A stretch of 64,000 nt of DNA, from NCBI RefSeq assembly GCF_036013525.1, contig NZ_CP107853.1, positions 9,672,001-9,736,000 on the forward strand, read 5' to 3'. Numbering within the stretch: the first letter of the stretch is position 1; each line of letters starts with the position of its first letter. The notes below the pieces were generated by a model. The model did not search any database. It had not been told where the DNA came from and saw nothing but the letters and a program-made list of their open reading frames with translations. The stretch is from Nonomuraea sp. NBC_00507. GTDB taxonomy: Bacteria > Actinomycetota > Actinomycetes > Streptosporangiales > Streptosporangiaceae. The position numbers and the translations under genes are program-made. This document shows, in pieces, positions 42,902-50,961 of the stretch.

Positions 42902-43920
42902 GTCCTGACGTCGTCCCAGCGCAGCACGCCTCGCCTGACCGCGGGCCGCCAGCCGTCGACCTCCTTGCCTTGCTCCAGGGCGTCGGCGACGGCCCGCAGC
43001 AGCGCATGGGTGGACCGCAGGCGAGGCTCCATGCCGGAGATCGTGTCGTCCCATCCGACGGCACCGCCGGCGGAGTCGACCACGGCATACTCCGCCTCCA
43101 GCTCCTCCGGATCGCGCTCCGGGAAGGAGAGGAACGGGATCATCCGGCCGTTCCAGTATTCGGTAGCAGGATCGGTCCCGATGTCCGTGCGCTGCCACGA
43201 GCACATGTCGCGCCAGGTGTTCCTGATCTCCCGGATGCTGAGGGCGTAGGCGCCGTGGGACCAGAAGCCGAACACCGACGCTCCTCGCGAGCCGTTGTGG
43301 CGCAGGAGCGAGGCCCGCAGGTCGTCCGGGAAGTCCACGCCCATCTGCGACTCGGCCACGGCGATCGTGTGCGCCCTGCCGGGCCGGCCGAGCGCCTGGT
43401 ACGTGCGAGGCGCGTTCACCTTGAGCCACCGCTCGATCCGCCGCCATTGCCGGTCCACAGCCCGCCCGACCCTCGGATCGATCGGCCGCACGGTGACCGG
43501 GCGCGGGGCGGGCGTGCAGTTGGGGTCGGGGATCTCGGCCGCCGGCGGCGTATGCGTGACGGGCGGGCCGGTGGGAGCGGCCGTCGCCGGACCGGCGGGA
43601 GACGGCATGGCCGGCCGTTCCGGCTCGGCGGGAAGCGCATGCTCGGCCGTGAGGGCCGCCTGCTCGACCTGATACGCGCGCCATGCCGCCGCGGCCGAGT
43701 GCTCGGCCTCCGTGGGAGTCAGCGCGGCCGCCAGGGTCACCGCCACGATCGCCGCGATGGCGGCCCACACCGGTCCCATGCGCCGGCGCCGGTCCGGCCT
43801 GACCGCCGGGGACTCAGGCCGCTCCCCGGGCACGCGGGAGCGGCGGCGCAGCCGTATCGCTATCGCGGTCAAGATCGCCGCCGTCAGCGCCAGCCGTACG
43901 AGCTTCAGCACGTCGCGCAC
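42898..43920 (-). CDS. Membrane-anchored SMI1/KNR4-like (SUKH) protein
   Basis: The protein is about 340 aa. It has a hydrophobic N-terminal helix, a basic segment, a second transmembrane helix (about 48-68), a Pro/Ala-rich stretch, then a SMI1/KNR4 fold (RAHTIAVAESQMGVDFPDDL; LRHNGSRGASVFGFW; NGRMIPFLSF; EAEYAVVDSAGGAVGW). SUKH proteins are often immunity proteins against contact-dependent toxins, but no toxin gene is adjacent. Start GTG 43920. It is divergent from the aldo/keto reductase. Confidence 0.72.
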   Translation of the reverse strand: MRDVLKLVRLALTAAILTAIAIRLRRRSRVPGERPESPAVRPDRRRRMGPVWAAIAAIVAVTLAAALTPTEAEHSAAAAWRAYQVEQAALTAEHALPAEPERPAMPSPAGPATAAPTGPPVTHTPPAAEIPDPNCTPAPRPVTVRPIDPRVGRAVDRQWRRIERWLKVNAPRTYQALGRPGRAHTIAVAESQMGVDFPDDLRASLLRHNGSRGASVFGFWSHGAYALSIREIRNTWRDMCSWQRTDIGTDPATEYWNGRMIPFLSFPERDPEELEAEYAVVDSAGGAVGWDDTISGMEPRLRSTHALLRAVADALEQGKEVDGWRPAVRRGVLRWDDVRT

Positions 43921-43968
43921 CCTATCCCGAAACAGATCACCCCAGATGCCAGGACTAAGGTCGGACCC

Positions 43969-44967
43969 ATGGAATTCCGACACCTCGGTCGCAGTGGTCT
44001 CAAGGTCAGCGAAATCAGCTACGGTAACTGGCTCACCCATGGCTCTCAGGTCGAGGAGGACGCCGCCAAGCAGTGCGTTCAGGCGGCGCTCGACGAGGGC
44101 ATCACCACGTTCGACACAGCGGACGTCTACGCCGGGACGAAGGCCGAGGAGGTCCTCGGCCGGGCGCTGAAGGGTGTGCGCAGGGAGTCGCTGGAGATCT
44201 TCACCAAGGTCTACTGGCCGACGGGCCCCGGCCAGAACGACCGCGGCCTGTCGCGCAAGCACATCACCGAGTCGATCAACGGCTCGCTGCGCCGGCTGCA
44301 GACCGACTACGTCGACCTGTACCAGGCGCACCGCTTCGACTACGAGACGCCGCTGGAGGAGACGCTCAAGACGTTCGACGACCTCGTACGCCAGGGCAAG
44401 GTCCTCTACATCGGCGTCAGCGAGTGGACGGCAGACCAGATCGCCCAGGCGTTGAAGATCGCCGACGAGATGCGTTTCGACCGGATCGTCTCCAGCCAGC
44501 CTCAGTACTCGATGTTGTGGCGGATCATCGAGGCCGAGGTCGTGCCGCTGAGCGAGAAGGAGGGCATCGGCCAGATCGTCTGGTCCCCGATCGCCCAGGG
44601 CGTGCTCACCGGCAAGTACATGCCCGGCCAGCAGCCGCCCGAGGGCTCCAGGGCCACCGACGCCAGCGGCAGCGCCATGATCGCCCGGTTCATGAACGAC
44701 GACGTGCTGGCCCGCGTACAGGACCTCAAGCCGATCGCCGCCGACCTGGGGCTGAGCATGGCGCAGCTGGCGATCGCCTGGGTGCTGCAGAACCCCAACG
44801 TCTCCAGCGCCATCGTCGGCGCCAGCCGTCCCGAGCAGGTGCGTGACAACGTGAAGGCATCGGGCGTCAAGCTGGAGGAGGACGTGCTGCGGCGGATCGA
44901 CGACGTGCTCGGCCCGGTCGTCGAGCGCGACCCGGCCAAGACCATGAGCCCCCGCACCCGCCCATAA
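43969..44967 (+). CDS. Aldo/keto reductase (Kv-beta-like)
   Basis: The protein is 332 aa with a TIM-barrel NADPH-dependent AKR fold. The catalytic tetrad is visible as Asp/Tyr in FDTADVYAG, Lys in IFTKVYW and His in YQAHRFDY; the NADPH-binding end is SSAIVGASRPEQVRDN. The pattern is that of the potassium-channel-beta-like AKR family. The physiological substrate is unknown; it may act in carbonyl detoxification. It is terminated by the strong hairpin just downstream. Confidence 0.9.
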   Translation: MEFRHLGRSGLKVSEISYGNWLTHGSQVEEDAAKQCVQAALDEGITTFDTADVYAGTKAEEVLGRALKGVRRESLEIFTKVYWPTGPGQNDRGLSRKHITESINGSLRRLQTDYVDLYQAHRFDYETPLEETLKTFDDLVRQGKVLYIGVSEWTADQIAQALKIADEMRFDRIVSSQPQYSMLWRIIEAEVVPLSEKEGIGQIVWSPIAQGVLTGKYMPGQQPPEGSRATDASGSAMIARFMNDDVLARVQDLKPIAADLGLSMAQLAIAWVLQNPNVSSAIVGASRPEQVRDNVKASGVKLEEDVLRRIDDVLGPVVERDPAKTMSPRTRP

Positions 44968-44980
44968 CCTCATCACAGCA

Positions 44981-45018
44981 AAAACCCCTTGAGCCACAAC
45001 AGGGCTCAAGGGGTTTTT
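44981..45018. terminator. Strong bidirectional Rho-independent terminator
   Basis: AAAACCCCTTGAGCC (44981-44995) pairs perfectly with GGCTCAAGGGGTTTT (45003-45017). It has U-tracts on both strands and serves the aldo/keto reductase and the convergent 68-aa gene. Confidence 0.92.
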
Positions 45019-45032
45019 CATTTATCCGCAAT

Positions 45033-45239
45033 TCACTCCTGACGCAATGACAAACCCGTGTATTCGACACGGTCCTCATCAAGCAGCGCGACCTGCTCGA
45101 CACCCAATTCGACCAGGTCACGCCAGTTCTCGCCGATCCAGGACTCGGCGTCCGCCTGGCTCGGAAAAACCTCTCGCGGCAAAGGGCGATCTGTCACCTC
45201 ACCACCATTTGCATTTTCATAACGCCACCGCCATGTCAT
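45033..45239 (-). CDS. Small conserved acidic protein, function unknown
   Basis: The protein is 68 aa. It starts MTWRWRYENANGGEVTD and continues with FPSQADAESWIGENWRDLVE, a pattern I recall from small conserved actinobacterial proteins of unknown role. AGGAGCG lies at ideal distance from ATG 45239, which decides against the longer frame. It is a single gene between a terminator and a divergent secreted protein. Confidence 0.75.
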   Translation of the reverse strand: MTWRWRYENANGGEVTDRPLPREVFPSQADAESWIGENWRDLVELGVEQVALLDEDRVEYTGLSLRQE

Positions 45240-45321
45240 GCCATACGCTCCTTTTCCGCGGGTTCGCCGGCGCACCTTCCGACGGCACTGGAACCCTACT
45301 CCCGAGCTTGGAGGTCAATCG

Positions 45322-46020
45322 ATGCTGCGCGCATACCGTGTTGCGGCGGGGGTCGCCCTCGGGGCGGCCGCCTTCCTCTCCCTCCCCTCCTCCGCCCTCG
45401 CCTCCCCCTCGATCAATCCCAACGCCCCTCTGCCCGGTGTGGCGGATCCCCATGCCACGCGGCTGTGGAGCGTCTGGCAGAGCGACGGCACGGCCTGGCT
45501 CGCGACCGCGGCCGGGGACACGCCGGCGGACGGCTCCGTCATCGGCTGGCGCTTCTCCGCGGCCCCGGACGGGGCGGCGAGCGAGTCCCCCGGCGGGGAC
45601 CTGCCCGCGTTCGAGACCGTGTGCGGCAAGGACACCGCGGCGTCCGGGCACAAGCGGGTTGCGGTGGCAGTGGACTTCGGCGACGGCGACACCGACGCCT
45701 ACCCCGGCGACCAGCCGCCCGCCCAAGGGGTGCTCACGTGCGTGGCCGGGACCGAGGACGCCACCACGGCCCAGTTGCTCGCCACCGCGGCCAAGGTGCG
45801 GGTGAACGGCCAGGGTGACGTCGTGGCCGTCAACGACTACCCGGCCAAGGAGAAAGGCGGCACCCAGCTGACTGCCGCCGCGCCCGCCGCCGGCGGAGGG
45901 GGTGGCGGGGTGCCGGTCGCACTGATCGCAGGCGGCGCGGGCGCGCTCGCGCTGATCGCCGGCGGCGCCGTCGTGGCCACCCGCCGCCGCGCCAAGCCCT
46001 CCGCCCCTGCGGCCCGCTAG
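45322..46020 (+). CDS. SCO2322-family secreted membrane-anchored protein
   Basis: The protein is 232 aa. It has a signal peptide (ending about ALASPS at 29), an extracellular domain with two Cys (ETVCGKD, VLTCVAG), and a Gly-rich hinge before a C-terminal transmembrane helix and basic stop-transfer (AGGAVVATRRRAK). It matches the SCO2322 family, often found near ECF-type vitamin or cobalt uptake genes; here the next genes are cobU and cobS. GGAGG precedes ATG 45322. Confidence 0.75.
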   Translation: MLRAYRVAAGVALGAAAFLSLPSSALASPSINPNAPLPGVADPHATRLWSVWQSDGTAWLATAAGDTPADGSVIGWRFSAAPDGAASESPGGDLPAFETVCGKDTAASGHKRVAVAVDFGDGDTDAYPGDQPPAQGVLTCVAGTEDATTAQLLATAAKVRVNGQGDVVAVNDYPAKEKGGTQLTAAAPAAGGGGGGVPVALIAGGAGALALIAGGAVVATRRRAKPSAPAAR

Positions 46021-46115
46021 GCGCCCGCGCGGCTCGACCGCCGACGACCCGGCCCGCTAGGCTCCCGCGCGGCCGGACCGCCGACGACCCGGCCCGGCGA
46101 GCGCCCGCGGTCCGG
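46011..46115. repeat. 40-bp tandem repeat covering the SCO2322-family stop codon
   Basis: Unit 1 (46011-46050) and unit 2 (46051-46090) differ at about three of 40 bases; a partial third unit runs to about 46115. Unit 1 contains the real TAG (46018-46020) and unit 2 repeats TAG at 46058-46060, shifted by one frame. Confidence 0.75.
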
Positions 46116-46138
46116 CGCCCCTCTGTACGCTCGGCGCG

Positions 46139-47218
46139 GTGAAGGTCCTTCTCTCCGGTACGGCGGGCGGCGCGGGCTGGCCCGAGCCCGGCTGCCGGTG
46201 CGTCTCCTGTGCAGGGCTGCCGCCCGGACATCGCCACCCGTTCGAGCTGGTCGTGGACGGCGCCGTCCGTTTTCCGTTCGCCGAGGCGCCGCGCGGCTAC
46301 CGCGTCTGCGGCGGCGGCCGCGGGCTGGTCGGCCCGGATGGGGCGGCGCTGCTGTGCCTGCCGCCGAGCCTGAAACCGTCGCCCGACCCCGGCGTGGCCC
46401 CCCGGTACGACGACGAACCATCCCGGTACGACGTGGTGCTGATCGACCTGCTGGACCGGCCGGAGCGGCTCGGCGCGCTGCGGCGGGCGGGACTGGTGGA
46501 CGAGGCGACCCAGGTGGTGGCGATCGGGCTGGATCACCGGGTGCGGTCGGAGGACGAGTTGGCCAGGCGGCTTCGGCTGTGGGGCGCAGTGGCCGTCCCG
46601 GACGGGACCGCGCTGGAGACCCCGGACGGCACCGCGCTGGAGACCCTGCCGATCGCACACCGCGCGCCCGTTGAGCGGCGGCGGTCGGCGTGCAGCCCGC
46701 AGGTGCGGCGGGCGTTGTTACTGGGTGGGACGCGGTCAGGAAAGTCGGCGGAGGCCGAACTGCGGCTGGCGGCCGAGCCGTACGTGACCTATGTCGCCAC
46801 CGGCCCGGACGGTGCGGGCGACGGCGAATGGGCCGCGCGGGTGCGGGCACACCGGTCCCGGCGGCCCGCGCACTGGGACACGGTCGAGACGATCGACCTG
46901 GCCACCACGATCGCGAACGCCACCACCCCGCTGTTGATCGACGGGCTCGGGACATGGCTGGCAGCGGTGTTCGACGAGCATGGGGCCTGGGAGGGCGACC
47001 GGGCGCCGGTCGGCCACCGGTGCGACGAGCTGGTGGCGGCGTGGCGGCAGGCTCCGGAGCCGATCGTGGCGGTGTCCGACGAGGTGGGGATGGGGGTGGT
47101 GCCCGCGACGGCCAGCGGACGGCTGTTCAGGGACACGCTCGGCCGGCTCAACGAGCGCCTCGCCGCGGAGTCCGAGTACGTGGCACTGGTCGTGGCGGGA
47201 CGGCTCCTGGAGCTGTGA
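46139..47218 (+). CDS. cobU: CobU-type adenosylcobinamide kinase/guanylyltransferase with N-terminal extra domain
   Basis: The protein is 359 aa. The C-terminal 175 residues are CobU: the P-loop GGTRSGKSAEAELRL, VTYVATGP, HRSRRPAHWDTVE and SDEVGMGVVPATASGRLFRD. It phosphorylates adenosylcobinamide and adds GMP for the lower-loop assembly by CobS. The first 180 residues form an extra domain with CRCVSCAG (possible zinc site) that resembles a reduced metallo-beta-lactamase-like fold seen in actinobacterial CobU proteins. An exact octapeptide repeat (PDGTALET twice, 46598-46645) lies between the domains. GTG start. Confidence 0.88.
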   Translation: MKVLLSGTAGGAGWPEPGCRCVSCAGLPPGHRHPFELVVDGAVRFPFAEAPRGYRVCGGGRGLVGPDGAALLCLPPSLKPSPDPGVAPRYDDEPSRYDVVLIDLLDRPERLGALRRAGLVDEATQVVAIGLDHRVRSEDELARRLRLWGAVAVPDGTALETPDGTALETLPIAHRAPVERRRSACSPQVRRALLLGGTRSGKSAEAELRLAAEPYVTYVATGPDGAGDGEWAARVRAHRSRRPAHWDTVETIDLATTIANATTPLLIDGLGTWLAAVFDEHGAWEGDRAPVGHRCDELVAAWRQAPEPIVAVSDEVGMGVVPATASGRLFRDTLGRLNERLAAESEYVALVVAGRLLEL

Positions 47219-47252
47219 CCCGCGGAAACGGACCGCACGCGCGACCGGCGTG

Positions 47253-47428
47253 CGCCGTCACGGGCAGGCGGCGCGGGCGTTCCAGCGGCCGGGGTACGCC
47301 GTCACGGGCAGGCGGCGCGGGTGTTCCAGCGGCCGGGGTACGCCGTCACGGGCAGGCGGCGCGGGTGTTCCAGCGGTCGGGGTGCGCCGTCACGGGCGGA
47401 CGGCGCGGGCGTACCAGCGGCCGTCGAG
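47253..47428. repeat. 44-bp tandem array derived from the ABC ATPase 3' end
   Basis: Units start at 47253, 47297, 47341 and 47385. The last unit is the true end of the leftward ABC gene, with the stop at 47390-47392. The other three repeat that end and carry TCA (TGA on the minus strand) at 47346, 47302 and 47258. The three outer units differ by only one or two bases and each encodes RWNTRAACP-stop in its own frame. Confidence 0.85.
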
Positions 47429-48190
47429 CCGGTCCACGTGCAGGGGGCGGCCGAAGCAGTCGGAGAGGTTGGCCGGGGTCAGCACGTCCGCGATCGGTCC
47501 GGCGGCCAGCACCCCGGCCTCGCGCATGAGCATGGCGTGCGTGGTCGTCGCGGGCACCTCCTCCACGTGGTGCGTCACCGTCACGGTCGTGAGCACCGGC
47601 CTGGTCGCGGCCAGGTCCTCGACGGCGGTGATGAGGTCTTCGCGCGCCGGCAGGTCGAGCCCCGCGAACGGCTCGTCGAGCAGCACCAGCGCAGGGTCCG
47701 CCATGAGCGCCCTGGCGATCCTGATCCTGGCCCGCTCACCCTGCGAGCACACGCGGAACGGCCGGTCCGCCAGGTCCTTGCAGCCCAGGTCGGCCAGGAG
47801 GCGGTAGGCCCGGTCCCGCTCGGTGTCGCCGTACTTGTCCCACAGCGGAACGCTCGTCCCCGTGTGCCCGGTGAGCACCACGGTGTGCGCGGTCGCCCCT
47901 TCCTCCTCCATGAGCTCCTCGTCGATGAGCCGCTGGCTGGAGGCGACCAGGCCGATGTGGCGGCGCAACTCCCGCACGTCGACCCGCCCGAGCCTGTGGC
48001 CTAGTACCTTGACCGTGCCCTCGCTGGGGTGCCGTACGGCCCCGGCCAGCGACAACAACGTCGTCTTGCCCGCGCCGTTGGGGCCGAGGACCACCCAGTG
48101 GTCGCCGTAGTCCACCTGCCAGTCGACTGCGTCCAGCAGCGACTTGCCGACGACTCGGACGCCTACGCCTTCGAGTTCAACCACGTGCAT
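47390..48190 (-). CDS. ABC transporter-type ATPase (single, soluble)
   Basis: The protein is 266 aa. Walker A is GPNGAGKTT, the signature is CSQGERARIRIAR (a changed LSGGQ), Walker B is ALVLLDEPFAGLD, and the switch His is in VTHHVEEV. The overall look is of the ModF/YheS-like stand-alone ATPases. No permease gene is adjacent. It lies between cobU and cobS in the opposite orientation, so it is not part of their operon. The substrate is unknown. Confidence 0.9.
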   Translation of the reverse strand: MHVVELEGVGVRVVGKSLLDAVDWQVDYGDHWVVLGPNGAGKTTLLSLAGAVRHPSEGTVKVLGHRLGRVDVRELRRHIGLVASSQRLIDEELMEEEGATAHTVVLTGHTGTSVPLWDKYGDTERDRAYRLLADLGCKDLADRPFRVCSQGERARIRIARALMADPALVLLDEPFAGLDLPAREDLITAVEDLAATRPVLTTVTVTHHVEEVPATTTHAMLMREAGVLAAGPIADVLTPANLSDCFGRPLHVDRLDGRWYARAVRP

Positions 48191-48223
48191 CCCGCCACCC
48201 TAGTGGCCCTACGATCGTCGGAT

Positions 48224-49180
48224 ATGCCACTGATGCACGGGCTGCGTTTCGCGATCGGGACGCTCAGCGTCTTCCCCGTGCGGGTCGATCACGTGGACCG
48301 GCAGGTCGCGGGGCAGGCGATGACGCTGGCGCCCGTCGTCGGGCTGGCGCTCGGCGTGCTCGCCGGATTGCCTCTGGGCCTGCCCGTGCCCGCCTTGCTG
48401 GGTGCGGCGCTGGCGGTCGGGCTGCTGGCCCTGCTGACCCGGGGCCTGCACCTGGACGGGCTGGCCGACCTGGCGGACGGGCTGGGCAGCGGCAAGCCCG
48501 CTGATCAGGCGCTCGACATCATGAAAAAGTCGGACATCGGGCCGTTCGGCGTGATGGCTCTGGTCTTCACGTTGCTCGTCCAGGTGGCGGCACTGGCGGA
48601 GGCCGGGTTCGCGGCCCTGGTGGCCGCCTGCGTGGCGGGGCGGCTGACCCTGACGTGGGCCTGCCGGCCGAGCGTCCCCGCCGCCCGGCCGGAAGGGTTG
48701 GGGGCGACGGTCGCCGGCACGGTACGCCCTTCCGCGCCCTGGCTCGTCACCTTGGCCGCCCTGCTCGCCTCCGCCGCCTTCGGCCTGTCCATCGACTCCC
48801 ACGTCTGGGACGGCGGGCCGGCGGCCTTGGCCCGGGAAGCGACCACGTGGTTCACCGGCTCGGACCCCCGGTACCTCACGCCAGGGGTCAAGTACGGCGA
48901 CGAGGCCGTGCTCGTTGAGAAGTACCTCGTCGGCGAGCCCTCGACGCTGGGTGTCGCCATGGCGTCCCGGTACCCGCCGGAGGGCGTACCAGGGAACGCG
49001 GGCCTGGGGCTGCCCGCCCTGCTGGCGCTGCCGCTCGGCCTCCTGACCGGGCTGGCGGCCGCCCTGCTGCTGCTCCGGCGCGCCAGGCGGCGTCTCGGCG
49101 GCATCACCGGCGACGTCCTAGGCGCGCTGGTGGAGACGGCCACGGCCGCCACGCTGGTGGCCTGCGCGCTGCTCAGCTGA
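48224..49180 (+). CDS. cobS: Adenosylcobinamide-GDP ribazoletransferase
   Basis: The protein is 318 aa, longer than the usual 250 or so. Family motifs are RFAIGTLSVFPV at the start, TRGLHLDGLADLADGLG with the metal-binding Asp/His cluster, MKKSDIGPFGVMAL and RRLGGITGDVLGALVE. It joins GDP-cobinamide to alpha-ribazole in B12 synthesis at the membrane. The extra 65-70 residues sit between transmembrane helices (SIDSHVWDGGPAALAREATT to about YPPEGVPGNAGL). The start could be ATG 48224 or 48233. Confidence 0.92.
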   Translation: MPLMHGLRFAIGTLSVFPVRVDHVDRQVAGQAMTLAPVVGLALGVLAGLPLGLPVPALLGAALAVGLLALLTRGLHLDGLADLADGLGSGKPADQALDIMKKSDIGPFGVMALVFTLLVQVAALAEAGFAALVAACVAGRLTLTWACRPSVPAARPEGLGATVAGTVRPSAPWLVTLAALLASAAFGLSIDSHVWDGGPAALAREATTWFTGSDPRYLTPGVKYGDEAVLVEKYLVGEPSTLGVAMASRYPPEGVPGNAGLGLPALLALPLGLLTGLAAALLLLRRARRRLGGITGDVLGALVETATAATLVACALLS

Positions 49181-49260
49181 TCGCGCTCGACTGACCGCGC
49201 TCGACTGACCGCGCTCGGCTGAGCGGGCTCGGCTGACCGGGCTCGGCTGAGCAGCGGAGT
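49177..49260. repeat. 14-bp tandem array starting at the cobS stop codon
   Basis: Six units beginning CTGA start at 49177, 49191, 49205, 49219, 49233 and 49247. The first unit contains the true cobS TGA (49178-49180). Because the period is 14, the repeated TGAs fall in all three frames. Degenerate units may continue to the convergent CPBP stop at 49270. Confidence 0.8.
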
Positions 49261-49269
49261 CGGGCCCGG

Positions 49270-50169
49270 CTAGGCGGCGGGCTCGGCAGCCGGTTGCGGC
49301 GGGCGTACCGGGAAGAAGCGCAGCAGGGCCGCGCCGATCACCGCGATGAGGACCCACCCCACCAGGCCGGTCACCCCGACCAGCACCTCGTTCGGCGGGG
49401 CGGCGGCGTCGCCGAGCAGGATGGCGGCCGGGGCCACCGCGTTCAGCGAGCCGTGCGCCACGACAGCGGGCCACACGCTGCCCGTGCGCAGCCGCAACCA
49501 TCCGAACACCACCCCGGCGAGCACGCAGAACCCGATGAAGTACAGCGCCGCCCACGACCCGAGCCGGGGATAGTTGTAGCCGAGCAGCGTGAGCGGCGCG
49601 TGCCAGACCCCCCAGATGGCGCCGGACAGCAGAAGCCCGGCGAAGACGCCGTTCCCGGACACGAGCCGGGGCAGCAGCCAGCCGCGCCAGCCCCACTCCT
49701 CCCCCAGCGCCGGGATCGCGTTGAGCACGGGACCGGCGAGCAACGCCAGCACGACCTGGATGGCGGCCACCGAGCCGAGGTCGGGTGGCACCGGGGCGCC
49801 CCGGCCCTCCAGCGCCGACCTGAGCAGGCTGAGCCCGCCGAGGTCCAGCGACACCAGCCCGACCGCGGCACTGAGCCCCATCGCGAGAAAGACCAGCAGG
49901 GGGACGCCGAACCACGCGGCGAGCACGAGCGCGCCCGTGCGGCCCTTGCGCTCGCCGAGCGTCAGCCCGGTCTGCCTGGCCCACTCCTTGAACGGCGTGC
50001 GCGAGAGCGCCCACACCCCGAGCACTCCCACGGTGGGCGTGAACATCATCAGCGTGGCCAGCCCGGCCATCAGCGGCGAGCCGAGCCCACCGCCGAACCA
50101 GATGGGCAGCACCGCCGCCCAGGACAACCCGAAGGCCAGGACGATGAAGATGAGCAGAGGTCTTTTCAT
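49270..50169 (-). CDS. CPBP-family intramembrane glutamic endopeptidase
   Basis: The protein is 299 aa with eight or so transmembrane helices. The CPBP (Abi/CAAX protease) motifs are present: LGEEWGWRGWLLP with the catalytic Glu pair and Arg, IWGVWHAPL with a His, and AVVAHGSLNAV with the second His/Asn. Members process peptides or prenylated proteins, or give bacteriocin immunity; the target here is unknown. GGAG precedes ATG 50169. Confidence 0.9.
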   Translation of the reverse strand: MKRPLLIFIVLAFGLSWAAVLPIWFGGGLGSPLMAGLATLMMFTPTVGVLGVWALSRTPFKEWARQTGLTLGERKGRTGALVLAAWFGVPLLVFLAMGLSAAVGLVSLDLGGLSLLRSALEGRGAPVPPDLGSVAAIQVVLALLAGPVLNAIPALGEEWGWRGWLLPRLVSGNGVFAGLLLSGAIWGVWHAPLTLLGYNYPRLGSWAALYFIGFCVLAGVVFGWLRLRTGSVWPAVVAHGSLNAVAPAAILLGDAAAPPNEVLVGVTGLVGWVLIAVIGAALLRFFPVRPPQPAAEPAA

Positions 50170-50186
50170 CAGAATCTCCGTGGATA

Positions 50187-50268
50187 CTCCGGCCTTCTGG
50201 CCGGAGAGGAAACGGACTCATGCGGAGCATGGTGGGGACGGCGATTCGACGCCAGGCGAATCGCCGTC
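50187..50268. repeat. Two strong hairpins between the CPBP gene and the iscB remnant
   Basis: CTCCGGCC/GGCCGGAG (50187-50206, four-base loop) and GACGGCGATTCG/CGAATCGCCGTC (50237-50268, eight-base loop) are perfect stems. They lie just past the end of the broken iscB and could be the subterminal hairpin of the IS200/IS605-type element end plus a terminator, or the CPBP leader. Confidence 0.45.
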
Positions 50269-50275
50269 GAACCAG

Positions 50276-50961
50276 TCACGGTGGCGCATCGTCGCTGCCT
50301 TCTCTTTGGTGGTGGTAGGCGTAGCCGTCGCCCCGTTGCAGCAGGCGGACGTGCCGATGGACGGTGCCGTGGGCGGTGGTGATGTTGGTGTCCACCCGGT
50401 GCCGCAGCGACGGGGCCAGCCACCCCTGCGGCCGGGCTCGGTTGAGGAAACGCGGCGCCCGATAGCGCAGGTTCGCTCCCCGGCGGCGCCGCCGCAACGC
50501 GGCCCGCGCCGCCAGCCGGTCTCGGATGCGCCCGCCCCGGTGGTCGAGCTGCACCGCGAACAGTCCCGTTCGGGTGCCGTCACCGTCGTGGAAGACGGAC
50601 AGCCGGTGTGCTTGCCGCCGGGGTCGACACCGATCTCGACGCCGGGCACCGCGCAGGCGTCGGCGTCCCGGTCTTTCAGCCGGATGACCAGGGGGGTGTG
50701 CCGGTGGATCACCGCCCGGCCGGAGGCCGGCAGCTTGCGCGCCATCACCGGGCGGGTGGGTTGAAGCGGCGCGCCGTGCTTGTCCAGCACGAACACTCGG
50801 GTCTCCCCTCGCCCATGTCCCACACCGGGTGCGCGGCCTGCCGCGCGCCTGTCCCCCGTTTCGTCCCTGCTCCCGGGGTTGTCTGCTGAGACAGGTTCCA
50901 GAGCGTGCCGCTGAGGAAGCACGGCACGGTGGGTCTTCTGTCCTGCGTGAAACGTAGCCAT
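50276..50961 (-). pseudogene. iscB: Broken IscB (RNA-guided nuclease ancestor of Cas9)
   Basis: From about 50799 the sequence encodes RVFVLDKHGAPLQPTRPVMA and GRAVIHRHTPLVIRLKDR (the PLMP domain), then GVEIGVDPGGKHTG, the RuvC-I motif. One base is missing at about 50603; the next frame continues LSVFHDGDGTRTGLFAVQLD and the Arg-rich bridge helix region ending RFLNRARPQGWLAPSLRHRV at about 50384. The HNH, RuvC-II and RuvC-III regions (roughly 250 residues) are absent. ATG 50961 with GGAGG upstream would be the start. It is clearly inactive. Confidence 0.8.

Noticed and set aside
42898..43920. SMI1-type gene as part of a toxin/immunity polymorphic toxin locus
   Set aside because: No secreted toxin, RHS or WXG-type gene is nearby, so the immunity role has no contextual support.
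42898..45021. 707-aa leftward open frame
   Set aside because: The upstream half is antisense to the aldo/keto reductase; the real SMI1-type gene begins at GTG 43920.
46021..46138. Cobalamin riboswitch ahead of cobU
   Set aside because: The spacer is a tandem repeat and is too short; no B12-box-like segment was seen.
47253..47428. 44-bp array read as CRISPR or MITE
   Set aside because: Units are directly contiguous, with no unique spacers or terminal inverted repeats, and clearly derive from the adjacent gene end.
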